Below, in pieces: positions 55,438 through 64,000 of a DNA stretch of 64,000 nucleotides (its first letter is position 1; the number at the start of each line of letters is the position of its first letter). This stretch comes from Antedon mediterranea (Eukaryota; Echinodermata; Crinoidea; Comatulida; Antedonidae): the NCBI RefSeq assembly GCF_964355755.1, contig NC_092676.1:21744288-21808287 (forward strand), given 5' to 3'. Position numbers and translations under genes: made by a program. The notes beneath the pieces were generated by a model that saw only the letters and a list, made by a program, of their open reading frames with translations, did not search any database and was not told where the DNA came from.

Positions 55438-58400
55438 TAAGGACAATTTATACAGACGATCGGTTACGGTAAGCGGAAATCAGCATAGATATTCCCAATA
55501 GAGGCTGTATCCTTAATGGGGTGTTGCTCAACCACCCGTCATCTCCACATTTTTTATAAATGGTCATAAGAAATAACATGTATTCTATATTTTTGGTTTT
55601 TTCGCTTACCGTTACCGCTTACCCTGTGTAAATTGGTCTTTACTCACGTAGTTTAGTTATTGTTTTCATGTGGTTATCTATGTCAATATAAGACATTATG
55701 CACTGGTATAGGTTGAATTGAAACGTAACACTCACATTAATAACCACTACTTAACATAACTAAACATTAAAGTAATAACCCAATAACCACTAACATAATA
55801 ATAATTTTAACTGTTAATAATTTATTAAATAAACAACAAACACCTTGATATTTAATTTTAACTATGCTATTAATAATAAAATCATAAATTCATTTTTTTA
55901 CAGATTTTGAAGATGGCAAGTAATGGCGTACGCTTTGACGTCATGGAAATAGTGCCTGACAAACTTCTACAATCCATTTATTGTACTCAAGTAATGTTTT
56001 TTGTCAACATTCTGTCTTTTTACGATATTGAAAATTTAAATCAAATTTGAATACAGATTTTCAATCAGAAATAATGTATTTTTACCCTTTTTTTCTGCTA
56101 CAGTATTCGTTTAATGTATAACATAACACGTGTCAGTTTCAAGGATAAGACATGTTTAATGGTTTAAAATTATTAATGGCTTTCCTATTATAGTACAACA
56201 TAAAACAAGAAAACCAATTTATATCAAAGTAGAAATTATAATAACATTATTAACTAGAGGCAATTTACTTCTTCCAAACAGTGGATGCTTGTCACAGCTA
56301 CCGATGTATTCTGATAATTATGCTCATTATTAAGTCATTTATAATACATATCTTTTGAATGATTAATAAACACAAACCGAAGATATTAATATTATTATTC
56401 ATTATTGTGTTCGTTATGAATGATTCCTGTATGCCTGCACCTTTAATTGATTGTTTTATTAGTGTAGTTAGTTATAAAGTATTTATGGATATCATATATG
56501 ATCTGTTATTTATTAATTTTAAATCTGAAAAATATCGTCAATTAAATGATTAATAATTACTAGGCCTAAATAATGTAAAATAAAATCTTATTTTTCAACA
56601 AATAAAGTATAAATGATCAAATATATTGGTATTCTTGATTCAATTGATGGAATAGACCAAAAAATAAATAATTATGAACACAGCTATAACACAATAGCAT
56701 TGAGTTTTGTAACAAATTTGATGGATGAGAACAAAATCAGTCTAGGGCAAGATTCGTCAAACTCGACTATTGAGTATTTTTACGTTAGCAATTACGTCAT
56801 ACATTATGATCATAATGGCCTCTATAAGGTTTTAATTTATGCCATAATTTATAGTAGGCCTATGTCCTTCATTTACGATCTGTGTCTTAAAAGCAGAAGA
56901 AAAGAAGAAGAAAAGAATATTAATTCGGCCGTACTTTTGAACATGCAAGCAAAATCGCTGGATGCACCACCCACATGCTTCTTGAAAACGCAACTAAGGC
57001 ATACTGTAGCTTGTATTAAACACCTGGATATAGAATTAAATTGTCGTCCAATCAGAATACAGACCGTTGTTACGTCAGGTATTCCCATTTTTTTATTTGA
57101 AAAACAAATACGTATCAATCAATGCACAAAAACTCATACATCACTCAATGATCGACTTTAACAATACTGTATTACCTGTTTGGTGGATAGTTGGAATAAA
57201 TAAAGGTATTAATGGCAAAACTAAGCAATCAACTGTAAAAAATTTAATAATATTATCTATCACCTAGAATGTCCATAATATGAAACACAGGGCTAATAGT
57301 TGGATAGAGATTACGCGCGATGCCAGCCGACACAGCTTCTAGTTTGATCCCTCTACTTCGCAATACGTATAGGCTTAGTAGGCCTAAGTCTTAACGTAAC
57401 GTGAAATAATAACGTTGTGTAATCTGATTAGAATTAAACTGAAAACTGAATTATAAATGACGTCATTGATACGCTGCTTTCAAAGAAGATTAATCGGCCG
57501 TACTACTATTGGTTTGCAAGGTAAATCATTGGAATTAATAACCATGGAGGAAAGTTTCCGTTTCAAGTATCTGACGATGACGCAGCTTATCCGGTTATAA
57601 CGCCATTGTCCAGTTATTACTGTACGGTGAGGCGAGTGATCTCAAAGGTCATAAGGTAAGTCATACGAAGACCTACTAGCCCACTGTTAATGTAAATTAT
57701 AATCATTTTCTTTGTAAAGATAGGATGTGTAGTTGGCTATAATAGTATAGTTTGGTTAAGAACTGATAACTATTTGAAGTGTAACGACATAATTTTCTTA
57801 TTATAATTCGTGTCTTAATTAGGCCTAGACGCGTTGGAACTTTTTGTCGGTACTATGAAACAAAAAAGTCATCATTACAGTTTTTTCATGTTTCCGGTTC
57901 CCGTGTTGTCCTGTTTTTTTCAGCTTTATGTGCCACCTCTCACAAGCCTTTATTTTGTTAGTTTGCTTCTCTTAGTTAATTCAAATTATTGTAATTTAGG
58001 CCTATATTATAAACTTGGAGAGAATTAGGCCTAAATGTGTTTTTTTATTTTTTTAAAAATTAATATTCATATAACACAATCTTATTCATAACGAGAACTT
58101 GTTCACAAACATGACCTTATTCCTAAATGAATTCGTTCAAAAATGATTTTTTTAAATAAACTTATATCATCAATTACAATTTCATTTCAATCAATGAACA
58201 CGACAGTAAATTTCATTACAAAACATTTTGAATAAATCGGACCTACTTCTATGCTCGTAAATGTATGTTGAAACAACTAAGAGAAAATAAAATATATAAC
58301 TATTTTCTTAGGATTCGTACAATATAGGTGATCAAATAAGTGTTACCTACCGTACTATCACAAAAAACAATAAAATATAAATAATCTGATCATTGATTTG

Positions 58401-59705
58401 CTGATTTAGGCCTACTTAATTAGAAAATGTTACAAACACATTTAAAAAGATAAAATGCAAAAGAGATCGTTCAATTACTAAACTGTCTGTGTTCAATGTC
58501 TTTGTATACACCAACACGAACTTGACTCAAAATATAGATCCATACGGATTTAAAAATAAAATATACACATACACACGGATTTAAAAATTACAAATAAGAC
58601 TACTGGGCTACGTAAAAGTTGACCGTACAGTAATATAAATTAATTCATCAAGCTATGGATTTAATAGATTTATTGGAAAAAAAGTGAAGGTCAATTTTAA
58701 TACCTATCCACGAAAGCATAAATACAGATAACAAAAATCATCGCTATTGTTGAGTTGATACTTCTAAATCTTTTATTCCAATCACCAATTATTTACCATT
58801 GGAATAAACTCAATTGGATTGGATTGTTATGTGAAATAAATTCGGTTAGTATTAAAACTAGTTCGGTTGTCAGTGAGTTTTTTATTTTATCTTATGCATC
58901 ATATTATAAGAAGGTTTTTGATAAGCTTACATCATTTGACGTTTCGGAACTGTACACAAGGAATACTTTTTACACTTTAACTTTAGTTTTAGTAGGCTAA
59001 ATGAGCCTGAGTGTGTTCAGTTTCAAGCAAGTCCTATACGAAAGGCAGGCTATCAACAAAAGCCAAAGGCAAATTTTAGGTTAGTACTTTTAATTTGTTT
59101 ATAGAGGGCCTAATTTTGTTAGAAAATAAAAGTAGGCCTAGAAAATTAGGTAGTCTAAGTGGTCAAGTTCACAATAACCGACTATATACAGATCGATTCA
59201 ATATTAATTGTTCGTACACTTCTTCATTATCATGGTTTATGTTCAATAGAGTCTTAATATAGATAACGTATTAACATTAACGAAATAAAATCATGTTTTT
59301 ATGAAATAATGCATACAAATAGGATCCGTACGAACAGACCATTCATACACTAGGATTAATGAAGTGAAAAACATCAACATACAACAATTAAAAAATAATC
59401 TTATAAACGAGATTAGCGTAGGCGAATATATGAAAATAATCAATTATAAAGATAAGGAATCGTTATTGCTATGCAGCATTACTTAGTTTTAAATCGCAAA
59501 ATTTATTTTTTTATCAGGTTTTTTTAATAGAGAAGATTGTAATTACTTATTTTGTCAGAAACTCATTTTTAGATTGGCGTGGCTTAAAAATTTGCTATTA
59601 CACTTTGATGGCTTGTTTTATTAATTGACAGTAAACGTGCACGAACTCGTGTGTATTTTTAACGGTACGTTTATATAATGTTGAAACATTTATTCTTTTC
59701 TCCAG
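55438..59705. other. Intergenic DNA upstream of the GH18 gene
   Basis: AT-rich with no supportable coding exon. An acceptor-like tract followed by a short frame (about 55912-56050) and a 182-codon frame (56613-57161) match nothing I recognise. A possible untranslated first exon of the GH18 gene could end at a GTAAGT donor at about 57656, since the first coding exon has a clear acceptor at its 5' side. Confidence 0.35.
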
Positions 59706-59720
59706 ACTTGAGCAACTAAA

Positions 59721-62202
59721 ATGCATCTTAAGATTCTCATAATATTTACAGCGTTGATGTTTTCAAATGTTTCCATGATTGAAGAATCACGAGGTAAACT
59801 AGAGTAATTATTTTGTTGTTTTTGTAATTGAAGAACTTCGTATTTGTTCCATAATCTATACGACTTTTCCGTTCTTAAACATTTTGCAGCAGTCATGAGA
59901 TGGATTCTAACTGACTATCCATAGTCAGTATAGAAACATGTCTAGGTGTATGGAATACTTTTAAAACATGTTACTATGATATTTGTTTGTTTAATCCTTT
60001 AAGTACGGTAATGTATGATTTTAACAGTATATTTCAACTTTATAGTGTATTATTTTATATCATTCTCCTGATGTAAAATGTACCGTTTACTTAATGTTCT
60101 GTTTATTCACCATTCTTAAACAAAAAAACAAGAATAGACTATTTCTAATTCAGTCTTGCTATGTTGCTTTCTAAGATTTTTTAAACATTATTCATCTTTT
60201 TAACATTATGGTAATTCTAATCTATAGTTTCAAATGACTTCATCTCCATGTGCTACGTAACATCATGGGCACAATACCGAGCAGGAATCGGAGCTTTTAC
60301 TATTGACAACATCGACCCAGAACTCTGTACTCATGTGATCTATGCCTTTGCAACTGTTGACGATAACTTGCACATAGCCGCAGCAGAGTGGAACGACATG
60401 TCCACAACATGGTCTGTGGGAAACTACGAGAAGCTTCAACAGCTGAAAGACATAAACCCACATCTGCGTACCATATTGAGTGTTGGGGGCTACGCTCTGG
60501 GGACAAAGAAGTTCACACAGCTGTCTTCAAATCAAGAACTACGCGCAGATTTCATCCAGCATTCTGTGACGTTTCTAAGAGATAATAGATTTGATGGTCT
60601 CCAAGTTGATTGGACATATCCAACATTTGGAGACAGTCCTCCTGAAGATCGGCAGCGATATACTTTGTTATTGGAGGTATGTGAGGTTTTTATGTATTAT
60701 CTCCAGTTTTGTTCCGTTGGTGTCTTTCCACTTTGAACATGACATTTAAACTGAAACTAAAACTCAAAATATCAAGAGAAACTATACCGTACTTTACAAT
60801 AGTAATACAATATGTTTTTGTATTTTGAAGAGGTAAGTTAATCTTTTGGATTAATTTATAACGTGTTGCAAATAATTATATTATTTGTTTCTTCTCTTCC
60901 GCCACTTAACGTTTTAAAGTACTAAGCATACAAAAGATCTCCATTCACAAAAAAAAAAAAAATAACTCCAATTAATTGTTGTTTATTATATTATTATATT
61001 TGACAAAATTCAGGTCAACGAGCCTCGAAATATCTAATACTTACCAATTCATTTACCAATAATTTAAATTTTAAAAGGTTGAAATTCTTTGCAGTGTAAA
61101 TTCATGACTATAGTATACGAATCAATTACAGTTTTTCCTGTAATCAGTGGTAGTAAGATAAGTTGGTTAACTCTGGCATAACTGTATCGCTTATCCACCA
61201 GTAAATTGATATACATGTAAATCATGTAACGTCATGAATATAATAATTATTAATTACTGCTTTCCGGGAATGAAAAATAGGAACACGGTTTATTCAACTC
61301 TGACGTAATCGTTCTATGCTTTATAATGTACTGAGTTTTTTGACCGTTTATGGTTTGTAGCCATCATTTACTGGTAGGCTTACTAACGATGTATTAAAGA
61401 ATATTACTATTTTATTATATCAAGCTTATTGACCGTTAAGAAGATTGAATTAGTAAGTTTGTATTGTTATCCATGTCAACAAGTTAAGTCATAGACCTTC
61501 TAGTCGGTACTTGATTAAAGTGTAAATAATTTTAAAAGGACAGTTTGTCCAATCACATTTCATTTTTTATATTGTATGATAAAGTATATATAATTATCAT
61601 AAGTAGACATCACGATTGCCGCCACTAATAGAATAATGCAGATTGGTTTTAACACAAGCTAAAAAACTGTAATCTAGGCCCTATGAAATTTATAAAATAA
61701 CACAACATAGTTAATTTTGATTGATACGAAATTAGGGGAAAAAAGAAACATTACAATTATTTTTATTTGTAAAATGTGAAATTTCTCATTTTGTGATTGG
61801 TCATCGAATGCACGAAAAGATGATTTAACCAGTGATCCTTAAACAAAATGTGATAACAATAATGGAAAAGTGGGGCACTGTGAGGCAGTGGGGTACACCA
61901 AGAAACTGTATATTCCTCCTCACTCAGGGGGGACCGAGAAAAAGATGGGTACTTTGTTTAACAAGTACAGGGAAGGTAATTCAGAAAATACACTTTGGTT
62001 TCGAAATTTACTGAAAAAGTTCAGTTTAAGAAAATCGGATTATACATCATTTAACAATATTTACTACCGGTACTTTGCAGGAACTGGAAATAGCGTTCCG
62101 CAAGGAGTCTGAGTTACCAGGAAGACGTCGCCTTCTTCTCATCGCTGCTGTAACCGGAGAAAAGTACTACACGAAGGCTTATGAAATCGATAAGGTTGCC
62201 AG
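59721..62202 (+). CDS. Secreted GH18 chitinase-like protein, 5' three coding exons, catalytic residues lost
   Basis: Exons 59721-59793 (its acceptor ends at 59705), 60228-60676 and 62081-62202, with compatible phases, give the first 214 residues. The rest lies beyond the window. Exon 1 encodes an ATG and a hydrophobic signal peptide (HLKILIIFTALMFSNVS). Then come the GH18 barrel strands MCYVTSWAQYR, ELCTHVIYAFA, RTILSVGGY (SxGG motif) and RFDGLQVDWTYP, followed by RRRLLLIAAVTGEKYYTKAYE. Active GH18 enzymes need DxxDxDxE. Here the positions are D147, Q150, D152 and T154, so the proton-donor glutamate and one aspartate are gone. I infer a chitin- or glycan-binding lectin-like protein, similar in principle to vertebrate CHI3L1 but inactivated by different substitutions. 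The intron after 62202 contains a MITE and a Helitron-like element. Confidence 0.88.
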
Positions 62203-62478
62203 GTAGTAAAAATACTCTTTAAAAAAAAATTCATTATTTTCAGGTTTATTATTACTTTGACTATCAAGTGGCTAATTGTGAAGCTTTAAAGTACGCGATC
62301 GTGTTGTTGAATATAGTTGAGTCACAATGTTTGTTTTGTAATGTTTTTCCCCTAAACGCAATGACATACACGCAACACAATTGATTTTACCAATAACAAC
62401 AGACCATCAAAACCTGTAAATTGGATTCGTTACACGTGCGTACGTACGTCCTTGTGCTAGCGTCGCAACGGCTACTAA

Positions 62479-62654
62479 AGCTTGGTTCCCACTAGAACGC
62501 AAGGACGTAAACGCAACGCAAGCGTTTTAACCAATGACAAGCAAAGTTATAGACAGTTAGCAATATCACAAGCGAATAAGCCATCGCTTGTGATTGGTCA
62601 ATTCACTTGCGTTGCGTTAAGTCCTTGCGTTGCGTTGCTAGTGGGAACCAAACA
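62479..62654. mobile_element. MITE family A copy 3 (GH18 gene intron)
   Basis: The best-preserved copy: AGCTTGGTTCCCACTAGAAC at the left and TTGCTAGTGGGAACCAAACA at the right. CTAA on the left and TTAA on the right fit a TTAA target with one mutation. Internal AACGCAACGCAAG and CTTGCGTTGCGTT arms extend the palindrome. Confidence 0.75.
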
Positions 62655-62888
62655 TTAAAGACGTACTTAAGACGCGTCGAAGCTTAAAAAACCGACATTT
62701 ATTTAAAAAGATATTAAATATTTGCAAAGGATTGATTATAATAACAAATCTAAACACATTTTGTTAATGCAGAAAAGGTTGCTGGATATTAAGTTGCGTG
62801 GTTATCTGTTTCCCATTTGAAATATATACGGTTTTTTAATAGTTAATGTGTTTCTTTTTTGTCATGGGAATTATTAGTGTAGGATGAA

Positions 62889-63881
62889 TCTATATATAAA
62901 TTTACGTAAGGGCAAAATTCGGTAAATCGCGCGTTATTTCTAGAATGTTTACTCGATGGTATATAAAATTGGTTCGTACTTTCGGTACTGATTTTAACCA
63001 CCTTATGTAACCCTGTTTACTAATTAAATTGAGTTCGATAGTTAGTTATTGACGATTAAAACGAATTTAGGTTCAACGATTTGCCCCAAATAGGGGTGTT
63101 TTCCGATCGTGGTATACACTGTCTAATGGATGTCAATTTGAAAAATACCCGCACACAATAATACGAGGACACTTCGCATTTTCCTATCTCCTCCTACGAT
63201 AATTGTTTTTAATAGCTGAAAATCGGTTGAACAGTTCGAGTACATCATCATAATGTTGAAGACAGGCCGATTTTCTTTAAAAAAATGCTATTTTGATACA
63301 TTTAATATACGTTTTTACAAATGTATTGATTTGTGATGAATGGAACATTCCAAATTATGTGGTTTAACCATAGAGGTATAGGCTTACCTCCATGGTTTAA
63401 CACAAGTAGGTAGATTTATGGGCCCTTGGGGAACGTAAATGTTTCACTAGACTGTATGTAGTGGTATATTATGTATAGGCCTATAAAACATAAAAAAATA
63501 TATTTCGTTACTGAGTGGATAAGAATATATTTAAAAATGTTTCGTCTTTGTACCTGTCTTCTTCCCCATCCCTCAACTCTTAATGTTACATACAAAACAC
63601 AAATTGGGTTTGTTTAAATGAGTCCAAATAAAAAGAAATGACTCATTTTGTGATTTTGTGACAAGTTTCTCTCTCGGAAGTAATTCCCAGGGTGCTAATT
63701 TTGGTTGACTACATAAATCATTGTGTATATTTATTCGTTTCTGTAAACGACAATGTATTATAGTCCTGCAGTACGTACATTTGAAATCTCCAGTTTTTTC
63801 TCGCTGGAATTACTGTGTATTCGAGAACCATCTGTGGGCACGACCTAGATGGTACGCGAGCGAAACGAGCGTACCATCTAG
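62889..63881 (+). mobile_element. Helitron-like non-autonomous element, copy 3
   Basis: 993 bp, between A (62888) and T (63882). Same 5' end and 3' hairpin as copies 1 and 2, with one loop change (GAGCGAAACGA). It lacks about 330 bp of the interior present in copy 1, and its internal GAGTCC hairpin is degraded on one side. It lies in an intron of the GH18 gene or just downstream of the last exon seen. Confidence 0.85.
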
Positions 63882-64000
63882 TAAATATAATTATTATTAA
63901 TTATAATAACTTTATATATTAAAATCCAGTTAACATATCATCGCTTGGCTATTAGTAACGGTACGAATATTATTCATATGTTAATAATTTATCACAGGAA

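Overview
The window looks like nuclear DNA of an animal, most likely a marine invertebrate deuterostome. I infer an echinoderm from the very frequent AGGCCTA-type motifs, the LRP5/6 – RIC8 – FNBP4 gene content, the CR1-like LINE and the many short inverted-repeat transposons. It is AT-rich, and the genes have short exons and repeat-filled introns. No rRNA, CRISPR array or true tRNA gene was seen. Every splice site below was read by eye, and exon phases agree across each gene.

Layout. (1) 0.8-4.9 kb: a fold-back DNA transposon with arms of about 1.6-1.8 kb around a decayed nuclease-like gene. (2) 6.9-23.9 kb, + strand: the last 18 coding exons of an LRP5/6-type Wnt co-receptor, from mid second propeller to the stop codon. 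Its last long intron holds an antisense two-ORF CR1-like LINE with both frames open (16.2-20.4 kb) and a Helitron-like element (21.0-22.3 kb). (3) 23.9-27.8 kb: convergent 3' region with a tandem repeat and a tRNA-derived SINE. (4) 27.8-33.0 kb, - strand: complete RIC8 (synembryn), 14 coding exons, 533 codons. (5) 33.6-43.8 kb, + strand: complete FNBP4-like gene with two WW domains and a proline-rich region, 14 coding exons, 838 codons. It is head-to-head with RIC8 across about 0.55 kb. (6) 43.8-59.7 kb: gene-poor, repeat-rich DNA with nested inverted-repeat elements, a 28-copy 33-bp minisatellite, a decayed Thr-rich tandem-repeat coding region, a second SINE and two abutting Helitron-like elements. 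(7) 59.7 kb to the end, + strand: the 5' part of a secreted GH18 chitinase-like gene whose catalytic motif has lost its essential acids, followed by a fourth Helitron-like element in the next intron.

The three full or near-full genes are ordinary conserved animal genes: LRP5/6 in Wnt reception, RIC8 as G-alpha chaperone/GEF, FNBP4 in formin/splicing-linked WW-proline interactions. The GH18 protein is probably a secreted lectin. The unusual content is mobile. Four Helitron-like elements share a 5' TC end, a CTAG-3' end, A^T target sites and a terminal hairpin with 13-nt arms and an 11-nt loop, and the hairpin shows compensatory changes between two subfamilies. Several MITE families have readable target duplications, and one is a 55-bp hAT-type MITE caught inside the fold-back element's gene.
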